A DNA stretch of 41,450 nt from Streptomyces triticisoli. Its GTDB lineage: Bacteria > Actinomycetota > Actinomycetes > Streptomycetales > Streptomycetaceae. This document shows positions 15,705-23,731 of this stretch, piece by piece. The notes below the pieces were generated by a model. The model did not search any database, had not been told where the DNA came from, and saw only the letters and a list, made by a program, of their open reading frames with translations. The position numbers and the translations under genes were made by a program. The DNA is taken from contig NZ_QFDQ01000030.1 in assembly GCF_003270085.1 (NCBI RefSeq), positions 1 through 41,450 of the forward strand. Direction: 5' to 3'. Numbering within the stretch: position 1 is the first letter of the stretch; each line of letters opens with the position of its first letter.

Positions 15705-16721
15705 CTACGAGACCGCTTTCTCGGCGTACATCCTCCCGATGACCGCCTCGATGTCCGGCTCCCGTACCGACAGGTCGACCAGCGGGTACTCGGCCGCGAT
15801 CCGGGCCACCAGCGCGGCCGCCGACTCGCCCGCCGGGAAGGCCAGCCACTGCCGAGGCCCCTCGACCCGCACCACACGCGCCGACGGCAGCTCGATCGGC
15901 GGCAGCTCCCGCTCCAGGTCCACCACCAAGGTGCGCTCGCTCTCCCCCGCCTCGTGCAGGCCGGCGAGCGGACCGTCGTACACCAGGCGCCCGTGGTCGA
16001 TGACCATCACCCGTGAGCACAGCTGCTCGATGTCCTGCAGGTCGTGCGTGGTCAGCAGCACCGTCGTACCGCGCTCGGCGTTCAGATCCCGCAGGAACCC
16101 GCGGACCTTGGCCTTGCTGACGACGTCCAGGCCGATGGTCGGCTCGTCGAGGTAGAGGACCTCCGGGTCGTGCAGCAGGGCCGCCGCGATGTCCCCGCGC
16201 ATCCGCTGGCCGAGAGACAGCTGCCGTACGGGGACGTCCAGCAGGGCGCCCAGTTCGAGGAGTTCCACGCAGCGGTCGAGGTTGGCGCGGTAACGGGCGT
16301 CGGGGATGCGGTACATGCGGTGCATCAGCCGGTAGGAGTCGATCAGCGGCAGGTCCCACCACAGGGTCGTACGCTGCCCGAACACCACCCCGATGCGCTG
16401 CGCGAGCCGGGTCCGCTCACGGGAGGGGTCGATGCCGGCGACCCGCAGCCGGCCGCCGCTGGGTGTCAGGATGCCCGTGAGCATCTTGATCGTCGTCGAC
16501 TTGCCCGCGCCGTTCGGGCCGATGTAGCCGACCATCTCGCCGCGCGCCACGCCGAACGAGATCCCGTCGACCGCCCGCACCTGCCGCCGCTCACGTCGCA
16601 GGAAGCCGGTCTTCCTGCGCACCTCGAAGACCTTCTCCACCCGGTCGACCTCGATGAAACCGCCACCCGCGCCGTCCATGCCGCCCACGCCGTCCGTGCC
16701 GCCCGCACCGTCCACCGCCAT
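15705..16721 (-). CDS. ABC transporter ATP-binding protein (ABC-2 exporter)
   Basis: ATPase of 338 residues. Walker A GPNGAGKST at 68-76, signature LSLGQR at 168-173, Walker B VLYLDEP at 188-194, and the H-loop in TTHDLQDIEQL. A Gly-rich N-terminus of about 20 residues and a C-terminal domain of about 80 residues extend the core. It resembles the ATPases paired with six-helix DUF990-type permeases. It is third in a four-gene operon with two permeases upstream and the DUF1707 gene downstream. The substrate is unknown. The start at 16721 has GAAGGGG about 9 bases upstream. Confidence 0.95.
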   Translation of the reverse strand: MAVDGAGGTDGVGGMDGAGGGFIEVDRVEKVFEVRRKTGFLRRERRQVRAVDGISFGVARGEMVGYIGPNGAGKSTTIKMLTGILTPSGGRLRVAGIDPSRERTRLAQRIGVVFGQRTTLWWDLPLIDSYRLMHRMYRIPDARYRANLDRCVELLELGALLDVPVRQLSLGQRMRGDIAAALLHDPEVLYLDEPTIGLDVVSKAKVRGFLRDLNAERGTTVLLTTHDLQDIEQLCSRVMVIDHGRLVYDGPLAGLHEAGESERTLVVDLERELPPIELPSARVVRVEGPRQWLAFPAGESAAALVARIAAEYPLVDLSVREPDIEAVIGRMYAEKAVS

Positions 16722-16736
16722 GTGCCGTACGCCCCT

Positions 16737-17666
16737 TCAGTTGCCCGTACTCCGATACGACCGCAACCCCACCCGCCACGCCGCCCCCGCCAGCGCACAG
16801 CACACCACCGCGACCAGCGGCGGCGTGAACGCCGTCCACCGGGGCAGGTCGAGCGGATACGGCCGCCCGAGCACGTACAGCGCGGGCAGCCAGTTGACGA
16901 AGGCCAGCGGCAGGATGAACGTCACCCCGCGCACCAGTTCCTTCCCGAACACCGTCGGCGGGTACTGCAGCAGCGTGGTCCCGCCGTAGGTGAAGGCGTT
17001 CTGCACCTCCGAGGCGTCCTGCGCCCAGAACTGGAAGGCCGCCCCCGCCACGAACACCGCGCAGAAGATCCCGCAGCCGCTGACCACCGTCACCGGCATC
17101 AGCAGCAGCTTCAGCGGCGTCCAGTCGACGTCGAGCCGCGTCAGCGCCCAGCCCAGCACCAGCGACCCCTGTATCACCCGGCCCAGCCGGCGCAGCGCGA
17201 ACCGGTCGGCGGCCACCTGGGCGAGCACCGGCGCGGGCCGCACCAGCAGGATGTCGAGGGTGCCGTCGCGCACCCGCCGCCCCAGCCGGTCCATCGAACC
17301 GATCGCCAGGTCGGCCAGACCGAAGGCGGCGTTGGACAACCCGTACAGCAGGGCGATCTCGGGCAGCGGATAGCCGCCGAGCGCGTCCACGCGGGAGAAC
17401 ATCAGCAGGATCGCCACGAAGTCCAGCCCGCTCGACACGAAGTTCCCGAACGTGGTCATGACGAAGGAGGCGCGGTAGGCCATCGTGGAGCGGATCCACA
17501 TGCCGGCGATCAGCCGGTAGGCCCGCAGCCCGTCCAGCAGCCGACTGCCCGCCGCAGGTCCGGCGAGCCCGGCCTGCCCGGAGAGCCCCGCCTGCCCGGA
17601 GAGCCCCGCCTGCCCGGAGAGCCCCGCCTGCCCGGAGAACTCCGCCTGCTCGGAGAGCTCAGCCAC
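16737..17666 (-). CDS. ABC-2 type permease (DUF990-like), with repeat-expanded N-terminus
   Basis: Integral membrane subunit of 309 residues with about six membrane segments (for example SSGLDFVAILLMFS, TVVSGCGIFCAVFVAGAAF, PPLVAVVCCALAGAAWRVG) and the family motif RVRDGTLDILLVRP. It pairs with the upstream permease and downstream ATPase as a heterodimeric exporter. The cytoplasmic N-terminus holds a six-residue repeat (SGQAGL units) encoded by an 18-bp tandem repeat, which is not expected in the family. The ATG lies 8 bases inside the previous gene (17659-17666), indicating translational coupling. M1 at 17666 is the only start that keeps the overlap; starts beyond the repeat cannot be excluded. 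Confidence 0.92.
   Translation of the reverse strand: MAELSEQAEFSGQAGLSGQAGLSGQAGLSGQAGLAGPAAGSRLLDGLRAYRLIAGMWIRSTMAYRASFVMTTFGNFVSSGLDFVAILLMFSRVDALGGYPLPEIALLYGLSNAAFGLADLAIGSMDRLGRRVRDGTLDILLVRPAPVLAQVAADRFALRRLGRVIQGSLVLGWALTRLDVDWTPLKLLLMPVTVVSGCGIFCAVFVAGAAFQFWAQDASEVQNAFTYGGTTLLQYPPTVFGKELVRGVTFILPLAFVNWLPALYVLGRPYPLDLPRWTAFTPPLVAVVCCALAGAAWRVGLRSYRSTGN
17572..17661. repeat. 18-bp coding minisatellite, five copies
   Basis: Unit GCCTGCCCGGAGAGCCCC at 17572, 17590 and 17608 (identical), then 17626 and 17644 with a few changes. It encodes the six-residue repeat at the permease N-terminus on the minus strand. Because the period is 18, copy-number change keeps the frame. Confidence 0.93.
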
Positions 17667-18465
17667 CCTGCACCACCACCCGCCGCGTCGCCGCCAGCTG
17701 CACCAGCCGGCCGGCCGCCAGCAGCGCCACCGCCCACGTCCCCTGGAAGGCGTACGTGCCCAGCGGGTCCGCGTGCCCCAGCAGGACGTCGGCGGGGGCC
17801 TGGAGCAGCGAGGACCACGGCAGCACCCGGACCACCTCGCCGAGCGCGCCCGGGAAGACGTTCAGCGGCAGCAGCATCCCCGAGCAGAAGAACCCGGCCA
17901 GCCGGGCCATCTGCAGCACGCCCGTACCGTCCATCAGCCAGAACGCGCTCAGCGCCACCAGGAACCGGATCCCGAAGCCCACCAGCATCGCCAGCACCAC
18001 CGTGCCCAGGAACGCCACCCAGGCCAGCGGATCCACCGGCAGGGACACCGGGAAGAACAGCGCCCCGAACACGAACGGCACCACCCCGCGCCCCACCAGC
18101 TGGAACAGCGCCCGGCCCACGTCGGCCGCCAGCCACCACAGCTGCAGGTCCACCGGCCGGTACAGGTCGATCGCGACATCACCCGTACGGATGCGTTCCA
18201 TCAGCTCTTCCTCGACGCCGCCCCCGCCGATCGCCAACGCCGCCAGGAACGCCTGCCCCAGCCACACGTACGTCACCGCCTGCGCCGGGTCGTAGCCCCC
18301 CAGGTGCGGCCGGGCGTCCCACAGCGCCAGGTACGTGTACACGAGGATCAGTCCGAACACGGTGTTCGTGAACACCCCGGCCACCGTCGCCGTCCGGTAC
18401 GTCGCGTACCGTCGGAATCCCCCCGCCGCGACGGCCGCGTACAACCGCCCAGCGCCCACGTCCAC
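17659..18465 (-). CDS. ABC-2 type permease, first gene of the exporter operon
   Basis: Six-helix permease of 268 residues. Membrane segments include VFTNTVFGLILVYTYLALW, ALFQLVGRGVVPFVFGALFF, VAFLGTVVLAMLVGFGI and TWAVALLAAGRLVQLAA. The cytosolic motif RIRTGDVAIDLYRP parallels the RVRDGTLDILLVRP of its partner, as in DUF990-type exporters. The GTG at 18465 has GGAAGG a few bases upstream, and GTG 18459 is equally possible; longer readings run into the promoter of the divergent PBP gene. Its end overlaps the second permease by 8 bases. Confidence 0.9.
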   Translation of the reverse strand: MDVGAGRLYAAVAAGGFRRYATYRTATVAGVFTNTVFGLILVYTYLALWDARPHLGGYDPAQAVTYVWLGQAFLAALAIGGGGVEEELMERIRTGDVAIDLYRPVDLQLWWLAADVGRALFQLVGRGVVPFVFGALFFPVSLPVDPLAWVAFLGTVVLAMLVGFGIRFLVALSAFWLMDGTGVLQMARLAGFFCSGMLLPLNVFPGALGEVVRVLPWSSLLQAPADVLLGHADPLGTYAFQGTWAVALLAAGRLVQLAATRRVVVQGG

Positions 18466-18662
18466 CCGCCTTCCAGACCCACGACAACGAAAGCGCGCGA
18501 GCCTATTACGCCCGGGACGTGATGTGCCACGCATTTTCCGGCCCGGACAAATGTGCTTGACCGGGAACGGAACGTCTGGTGCGAGAGTCTTCATCTGGGG
18601 GCGCGAAGCGCGCATGAGGGCGTACGGGAACGTACGACGCGAAACAGGAGTCCACACGCGAG

Positions 18663-21062
18663 ATGAGCCACGAGCCGAAGCCGCAACCGCAGCCGCAGCC
18701 GGACCAGCCACCGGCGGCGCCCGAGGCGGAGGGCGAGAAGGCCGGCCGGCCCCGGCGCACCGGATGGCGCCGGGCCGTCCCGACCTGGCGCATGGTGCTC
18801 GGCGGCTTCCTCACCGTCGCCCTGCTGGGCATCGGAGCGTTCTTCCTCGGCTACTCCCTGGTGAAGATCCCGCCCGCCAACGCCCTGGCCGTCAAGCAGG
18901 CCAACGTCTACCTGTACGCCGACGGCACCGAGATCGCCCGCGACGGCGAGGTCAACCGGGAGAACGTCGGCCTCGCCCAGATCTCCAAGGACGCCCAGCA
19001 CGCCGTACTCGCCGCCGAGGACCGCGACTTCTACACCGAGTCCGCCGTCGACCCCCAGGCCATGCTGCGCGCCGCCTGGAACACCGCCACCGGCAAGGGC
19101 CGGCAGTCCGGCTCCACGATCACCCAGCAGTACGTGAAGAACTACTACCTGGGCCAGGAACAGACCGTCACCCGCAAGGTGAAGGAGTTCTTCATCGCGA
19201 TCAAGCTGGACCGCAGCCAGCCCAAGGACAAGATCCTCGAGGGCTACCTCAACACCAGCTACTTCGGCCGCAACGCCTACGGCATCCAGGCCGCCGCCCA
19301 GGCCTACTACGGTGTCAAGGCCCAGGACCTCGACCCGGCCCGCGCCGCCTACCTGGCCGCACTGGTCAACGCCCCCAGCCAGTACGACGTCGTCGCCCAC
19401 CCGGAGAACAGGCCCGCCGCGACGGCCCGCTGGAACTACGTCCTGGACGGCATGGTCACCAAGGGCTGGCTCAGCCCCGCGGAGCGGGCCGGCATGAAGT
19501 TCCCCATGCCGAAGGAGGCCATCGCCCCCGTCGGCATGGCCGGACAGCGCGGCTACATCGTCCGCGCGGTCAAGGACTACCTGGCCAAGAACGAGATCCT
19601 CGACGAGGACCAGCTCGCCACGGGCGGCTACCGCATCACCACGACCCTGCGGAAGAACAAGCAGGACGCCCTCGTCAAGGCGGTCGACGACCAGCTGATG
19701 AGCAAGCTCGACAAGAAGAACCGCGAGGTCGACACCTACGTCCGGGCCGGCGGCGCCGCGATCGACCCCAGAACCGGCGAACTCGTCGCCATGTACGGCG
19801 GCATCGACTACGTGAAGCAGTACACCAACAACGCCACCCGCCGGGACTTCCAGGTCGGCTCCATCTTCAAGCCGTTCGTGTTCACCGCCGCCGTCCAGAA
19901 CGTCTCCCAGACCCGCGACGGCCGCCTGATCACCCCGAACACCTACTACGACGGCACCAACAAGCGCCCCGTCGAGGGCTGGAGCGGCTACTACGCCCCC
20001 GAGAACGAGGACCAGCACTCCTACGGCCACATCACCGTCCGCGAGGCCACCGACAAGTCCGTCAACGCGGTGTACGCCCAGCTGGCCGTGGACGTCGGCA
20101 GCGAGAAGGTCAAGGACACCGCCGTCGCCCTCGGCGTACCGGCCGACACCCCGTCCCTGACCGCCACCCCGTCCATCGCGCTCGGAGTGGCCAACGCCAG
20201 CGTCCTGGACATGGCCCAGGCCTACGCCACGCTCGCCAACCACGGCAAGCACGGCCCGTACACAATGATCAAGAAGATCACCAGGAACGGCACCGACACC
20301 GTCGAGCTGCCCCGGCGCACCGAGTCCCAGCAGATCGGCCGCCAGGCCGCCGACACCACCACCGCGATCCTGCGGAGCGTCGTCGAGAACGGCACCGCCA
20401 CCGCCGCCCAGGCCGCAGGCCGCCCGGCCGCCGGCAAGACCGGCACCGCCGAGGAGGACAAGGCCGCCTGGTTCGCCGGCTACACCCCCGACCTCGCCAC
20501 CGTCGTGTCCGTCATGGGCCAGGACCCGGTCACCGCCCACCACAAGCCGCTCTACGGCGCCCTGGGTCTGGCCCGCGTCAACGGCGGCGGGCCGCCCGCC
20601 CAGATCTGGGCCCAGTTCACCAGGGACGCCCTGAAGAACAAGCCGGTCACCGACTTCGACCTCCAGCTCCAGCCGGGCGCCGACCGGATCGAGGAGCCGC
20701 CCTCCGCCCCCACCGAGACCCCGGACACCGACAGCGAGGACGACGGCGGCGACGACGACGGCACGGACACCGGCGACCAGGACACCCAGGGGCAGGGCCA
20801 GGACCAGGGGCAGACCGGGGGTCAGACCACGGACGGCACCACCGGCGACACCACGGAAGGCACCACCGGCGACACCGGCGGCACCCCGCCCACCGGCGAC
20901 ACCGGCTCGGACACCGGGGGCACCCCGCCCGGCGACAGCGGCACCGGAGGCACACCCGGCTGGAACAGCGGCGGCCAGGGCAGCGGCGGGGGCACGTCGG
21001 CCGGCACCTCCGGCGACGGCGGCACGACGGCCGACCTGTTCAGTGGCCGGACGTCATCTTGA
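18663..21062 (+). CDS. bifunctional class A penicillin-binding protein
   Basis: Peptidoglycan glycosyltransferase/transpeptidase of 799 residues, single-pass membrane. A Pro/Gln-rich cytoplasmic tail and a membrane helix near 45-65 precede the GT51 domain (EDRDFYTESAVD near 119, GSTITQQ, RKVKE, KDKILEGYLN). The transpeptidase domain shows the SxxK motif SIFK near 400, SVN near 466 and KTGT near 594. The C-terminal 120 residues are an Asp/Gly/Thr-rich, probably disordered extracellular tail. The GT51 signature is EDRxFxxExA rather than EDxxFxxHxG. The start follows CAGGAGTCC about 13 bases upstream. The last 23 bases overlap the convergent sugE gene. Confidence 0.95.
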   Translation: MSHEPKPQPQPQPDQPPAAPEAEGEKAGRPRRTGWRRAVPTWRMVLGGFLTVALLGIGAFFLGYSLVKIPPANALAVKQANVYLYADGTEIARDGEVNRENVGLAQISKDAQHAVLAAEDRDFYTESAVDPQAMLRAAWNTATGKGRQSGSTITQQYVKNYYLGQEQTVTRKVKEFFIAIKLDRSQPKDKILEGYLNTSYFGRNAYGIQAAAQAYYGVKAQDLDPARAAYLAALVNAPSQYDVVAHPENRPAATARWNYVLDGMVTKGWLSPAERAGMKFPMPKEAIAPVGMAGQRGYIVRAVKDYLAKNEILDEDQLATGGYRITTTLRKNKQDALVKAVDDQLMSKLDKKNREVDTYVRAGGAAIDPRTGELVAMYGGIDYVKQYTNNATRRDFQVGSIFKPFVFTAAVQNVSQTRDGRLITPNTYYDGTNKRPVEGWSGYYAPENEDQHSYGHITVREATDKSVNAVYAQLAVDVGSEKVKDTAVALGVPADTPSLTATPSIALGVANASVLDMAQAYATLANHGKHGPYTMIKKITRNGTDTVELPRRTESQQIGRQAADTTTAILRSVVENGTATAAQAAGRPAAGKTGTAEEDKAAWFAGYTPDLATVVSVMGQDPVTAHHKPLYGALGLARVNGGGPPAQIWAQFTRDALKNKPVTDFDLQLQPGADRIEEPPSAPTETPDTDSEDDGGDDDGTDTGDQDTQGQGQDQGQTGGQTTDGTTGDTTEGTTGDTGGTPPTGDTGSDTGGTPPGDSGTGGTPGWNSGGQGSGGGTSAGTSGDGGTTADLFSGRTSS

Positions 21063-21360
21063 GCCCCACCACCGCCACCAGCAGCAGACACACGAAGAAG
21101 ATCCGGGCGGCGGTCGCCGGCTCCCCCAGCACCACCATGCCGACCACCGCCGCACCGCCCGCTCCGATGCCCACCCACACGCCGTAGGCGGTACCGATGG
21201 GCAGGGAACGGGCGGCGTACGACAGCAGGACCATGCTCGCGACGATCCCGGCACCGGTGAGCACACTGGGCACGAGCCGGGTGAACCCGTCGGTGTACTT
21301 CAACCCGATCGCCCAGCCCACCTCCAGCAGACCGGCGACGACGAGCAGAACCCAGGCCAT
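21040..21360 (-). CDS. sugE: SMR-family guanidinium exporter (Gdx/SugE type)
   Basis: Four-helix small multidrug resistance protein of 106 residues. It begins MAWVLLVVAGLLEVGWAIGLKYTDGFTRLVPS, carrying the essential membrane Glu in LLEVGWA and the Gdx/SugE-type WAIGLKYTDGF rather than the Qac-type sequence. GTAYGVWVGIGAGGAAVVGMVVLGEP is the canonical third helix and loop. Gdx members export guanidinium in exchange for protons. The start at 21360 has GGAGG 8 bases upstream; a GTG three codons earlier is less likely. A guanidine-III riboswitch immediately upstream supports guanidinium as the substrate. The 3' end overlaps the convergent PBP gene by 23 bases. Confidence 0.95.
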   Translation of the reverse strand: MAWVLLVVAGLLEVGWAIGLKYTDGFTRLVPSVLTGAGIVASMVLLSYAARSLPIGTAYGVWVGIGAGGAAVVGMVVLGEPATAARIFFVCLLLVAVVGLKMTSGH

Positions 21361-21401
21361 GACGAGCACCTCCGAGACGACGTACGGACGGAAAGAGGGG
21401 T

Positions 21402-21444
21402 GCGTCGTCTTTGCCTACATCCCGGTACGACGCGTCTCGTCGGG
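21402..21444 (-). ncRNA. guanidine-III (ykkC-III) riboswitch
   Basis: The minus strand carries CCCGACGAG, GCGTCG, TACCGGG, AAAGACGACGC in order. This aligns with the guanidine-III consensus (CCGG-ACGAG-GCGCCG-UAC-CCGG, CAAGA-CGGCGC). The P1 helix is CCCG/CGGG and the pseudoknot GCGTCG/CGACGC. Both differ from the usual bases yet keep pairing, which is compensatory evidence. It ends about 40 bases before the sugE start, so guanidinium binding probably frees the ribosome site. Confidence 0.87.
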
Positions 21445-21480
21445 CTGCGGCACGAGGCTAGCAAAGGAACAGAAACGGCA

Positions 21481-21512
21481 AAGGGGCTGGTGACAAGGGT
21501 CACCAGCCCCTT
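21481..21512 (-). terminator. terminator of the GroES-like gene
   Basis: Perfect 14-bp arms (21481-21494, 21499-21512) with a 4-base loop, followed on the minus strand by a T-rich stretch. It lies 11 bases after the GroES-like stop and ahead of the sugE riboswitch. Confidence 0.9.
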
Positions 21513-21523
21513 GGGGGCTACTT

Positions 21524-21880
21524 CTACAGGTACAGGCCGGTGGAGTCCTCCGACCCCTCGAACCGGTCCGCGGCCACCGCGTGCAGATCACGCTCGCGCA
21601 TGAGCACGTACCCGACTCCGCGCACCTCCACCTCGGCACGGTCCTCCGGGTCGAACAGCACACGGTCCCCCGGTTCCACGGTCCGCACGTTCTGCCCGAC
21701 CGCCACGACCTCCGCCCAGGCCAGCCGGCGTCCCACCGCCGCCGTCGCGGGAATCAGGATGCCGCCGCCCGAACGCCGCTCGCCCTCGCTCGTGTCCTGC
21801 CGGACGAGCACCCGGTCGTGCAGCATCCGGATGGGCAGCTTGTCGTGGTGGCTGCTGTGCTCATTTCTCTTGGCGCTCAC
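21524..21880 (-). CDS. GroES-fold (Cpn10 domain) protein
   Basis: A 118-residue protein with a chaperonin-10 domain: LHDRVLVRQD, GGGILIPATAAVGRRLAWAEVVAVGQNVRTVEPGDRVLFDPED, ... YVLMRERDLHAV. It is not the groESL-operon GroES. No groEL is adjacent, the N-terminus has an 18-residue hydrophilic extension rich in His, and the C-terminus extends beyond the fold. It may be an alternative co-chaperonin. The GTG start at 21880 follows AGGTAGG; longer in-frame readings lack a ribosome site. Confidence 0.88.
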   Translation of the reverse strand: MSAKRNEHSSHHDKLPIRMLHDRVLVRQDTSEGERRSGGGILIPATAAVGRRLAWAEVVAVGQNVRTVEPGDRVLFDPEDRAEVEVRGVGYVLMRERDLHAVAADRFEGSEDSTGLYL

Positions 21881-21935
21881 GTCTGAAAACCTACCTGCCC
21901 CCGCCGCGTCCGCACGCGGTGGGTCGCCGAGCGGC

Positions 21936-22265
21936 TCAGCCCCGGCGCCTGCGGGCACCCAGAGCGAGCAGCCCGACCAGCCCGACGGCGACCAGCGCGA
22001 CCGGCACGACCCGCTCCAGACGCGGGGCGCCCTGCTCGTCCACGAACTGCGCCCGCACATCGCTCACGACCCGGTTGACCTGCACGTAGGCCCGTCCGAG
22101 CGTGTGGTCGACATGGGAGGCGACCTTGGCCTTGGCGTCCCCGACGATGGTCTTCGGGTGCACCCGCATCCCGATCTCGTCGAGCGTCTCGGCCAGCGCC
22201 TCGCGGCGGCGCCTGATGTCCGCCTCGATCTCAGCCGGGGTTCTGGTGTCCGCGGTGTCCGCCAC
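21936..22265 (-). CDS. DUF3618 domain protein, C-terminal membrane anchor
   Basis: A 109-residue protein with an N-terminal DUF3618 motif (RTPAEIEADIRRRREALAETLDEIGMRVHPK), a short helical middle part, and one C-terminal membrane helix (VVPVALVAVGLVGLLALGA) ending in RRRR. This is a typical tail-anchored layout with the helical part in the cytoplasm. Function is unknown. The GTG start at 22265 has GGAGG 7 bases upstream. It is divergent from the peroxiredoxin gene. Confidence 0.88.
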   Translation of the reverse strand: MADTADTRTPAEIEADIRRRREALAETLDEIGMRVHPKTIVGDAKAKVASHVDHTLGRAYVQVNRVVSDVRAQFVDEQGAPRLERVVPVALVAVGLVGLLALGARRRRG

Positions 22266-22395
22266 CGTACCGCCTCCGAAGTCCACTGATGCCTGTTCGG
22301 CACAGTCTGTCAGCTCTCGCTCCGACCGCGCCGTCGGCACCCCCGGTTACCCTCGGAGCGACACGGTATTGGCACGTACGAGGAGACGACCTTCC

Positions 22396-22863
22396 ATGAC
22401 CGAGCGACTCCAGCCCGGAGACGTCGCCCCCGCCTTCACCCTCCCCGACGCCGACGGCAAGGAGGTGTCGCTGGCCGACTACGCGGGCCGCAAGGTCATC
22501 GTCTACTTCTACCCGGCCGCCCTCACCCCCGGCTGCACCAAGCAGGCCTGCGACTTCACCGACAACCTGGACCTGCTGGCGGACGCCGGCTACGACGTGA
22601 TCGGCATCTCCCCCGACAAGCCGGAGAAGCTGGCCAAGTTCCGCGAGAAGGAGTCCCTGAAGGTCACACTCCTGGCCGACCCCGACAAGAAGGTCCTGGA
22701 GTCCTACGGCGCCTACGGCGAGAAGAAGCTCTACGGCAAGACGGTCGTCGGCGTCATCCGCTCCACGATCGTCGTCGACGGAGAGGGCAAGGTCGAACGC
22801 GCCCTCTACAACGTGAAGGCGACCGGCCACGTGGCCAAGATCATCAGGGATCTGGGGATCTGA
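22396..22863 (+). CDS. bcp: thioredoxin-dependent peroxiredoxin, BCP/PrxQ type
   Basis: Thiol peroxidase of 155 residues that reduces hydroperoxides using thioredoxin. The AhpC/TSA core is visible: AFTLPDADGKEVSLADYAGRKVIVYFYP, then TPGCTKQACDF with the peroxidatic Cys47 and resolving Cys52, the C-x4-C spacing of atypical 2-Cys PrxQ. Length matches E. coli Bcp. The start at 22396 follows GAGGAG about 11 bases upstream. Confidence 0.96.
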   Translation: MTERLQPGDVAPAFTLPDADGKEVSLADYAGRKVIVYFYPAALTPGCTKQACDFTDNLDLLADAGYDVIGISPDKPEKLAKFREKESLKVTLLADPDKKVLESYGAYGEKKLYGKTVVGVIRSTIVVDGEGKVERALYNVKATGHVAKIIRDLGI

Positions 22864-22977
22864 GGAGGAGCTGCTACCGCTTGAGCCGCTCTGCCCCTAC
22901 TGTCACGTAATCACCAGCACCTGATGCAGGGGAGGCAGAAGGGGGCAGGCGGCTCCCGGTACGATGGCAGGCGGCTA

Positions 22978-23061
22978 GCGGCGGTGGCGCAATGGCGACG
23001 CGGCAGACTTAGGATCTGTGGCCCTTGATCGGGCTTGAGGGTTCGAATCCCTTCCGCCGCA
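22978..23061 (+). tRNA. tRNA-Leu (UAG anticodon)
   Basis: Seven-base acceptor arms GCGGCGG/CCGCCGC (22978-22984 and 23054-23060) with discriminator A. The anticodon stem GCAGA/TCTGT encloses loop CTTAGGA, giving anticodon UAG. A long variable arm (GGCCCTTGATCGGGC region) is typical of class II leucine tRNA, and the T arm contains GGTTCGAATCC. CCA is not encoded. Confidence 0.96.
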
Positions 23062-23067
23062 CACGAA

Positions 23068-23101
23068 CGGCCTGCGAATCGAAGGATCGATACGCAGGCC
23101 G
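23068..23101. terminator. hairpin after tRNA-Leu
   Basis: Nine-bp arms CGGCCTGCG/CGCAGGCCG (23068-23076, 23093-23101) followed by CTTCTAT on the plus strand. It lies between the tRNA and the convergent rdgB stop. Confidence 0.6.
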
Positions 23102-23112
23102 CTTCTATGCGC

Positions 23113-23715
23113 TCAGCCCAACAACTCCCGTACCACCGGCACCAGTGCCCGGAACGCCTTGCCGCGGTGGCTGATCGCGTTCTTCTCGTCGGGGGTCAGT
23201 TCCGCGCAGGTGCGGGTCTCGCCGTCCGGCTGGAGGATCGGGTCGTAGCCGAAGCCGTTCGTGCCCGCGGGGGTGTGGCGGAGGGTGCCTCGGAGTTGGC
23301 CCTCGACCACCCGTTCCGTGCCGTCCGGCAGGGCGAGGGCCGCCGCGCAGGCGAAGTGGGCCGCCCGGTGTTCCTCGGTGATGTCCGACAGTTGGGCCAG
23401 GAGCAGGTCCAGGTTGGCCTGGTCGTCGCCGTGGTGGCCGGACCAGCGGGCGGAGAAGATGCCGGGGGCGCCGCCGAGGACGTCGACGCAGAGGCCGGAG
23501 TCGTCGGCGATGGCGGGGAGGCCGGTGGCCCGGGCGAGGGTGTGGGCCTTCAGGAGGGCGTTCTCGGCGAACGTGACGCCGGTTTCCTTGACGTCGGGGA
23601 TCTCCGGGTAGGCGTCGGTGCCGACCAGCTCGTGGGGCAGGCCGGCGTCGGCGAGGATCGCCCGGAGTTCGGTGATCTTTCCGGCGTTGCGGGTGGCGAG
23701 GATCAGGCGGGTCAT
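23113..23715 (-). CDS. rdgB: XTP/dITP diphosphatase (RdgB/HAM1)
   Basis: House-cleaning nucleotide pyrophosphatase of 200 residues that hydrolyses dITP and XTP to monophosphates. Family motifs: TRNAGKITELRAIL at the N-terminus, TFAENALLKA, ADDSGLCVDVLGGAPGIFSARWSG, GFGYDPI and SHRGKAFRAL near the C-terminus, all canonical. It begins 16 bases after the rph stop on the same strand, the usual rph-rdgB arrangement in actinobacteria. Confidence 0.97.
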   Translation of the reverse strand: MTRLILATRNAGKITELRAILADAGLPHELVGTDAYPEIPDVKETGVTFAENALLKAHTLARATGLPAIADDSGLCVDVLGGAPGIFSARWSGHHGDDQANLDLLLAQLSDITEEHRAAHFACAAALALPDGTERVVEGQLRGTLRHTPAGTNGFGYDPILQPDGETRTCAELTPDEKNAISHRGKAFRALVPVVRELLG

Positions 23716-23731
23716 GTTTCGGCTCGCTCCT

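Noticed and set aside
18551..18600. SigE-type promoter (GGAAC ... GTCTTC) upstream of the PBP gene
   Set aside because: The two elements are present, but the spacing (18 bases between GGGAAC and GTCTTC) is longer than the AAC-16/17-TCT rule, so I do not call it.
18591..20543. 650-codon minus-strand frame opposite the PBP gene
   Set aside because: No recognisable motif and a composition typical of antisense frames in GC-rich DNA.
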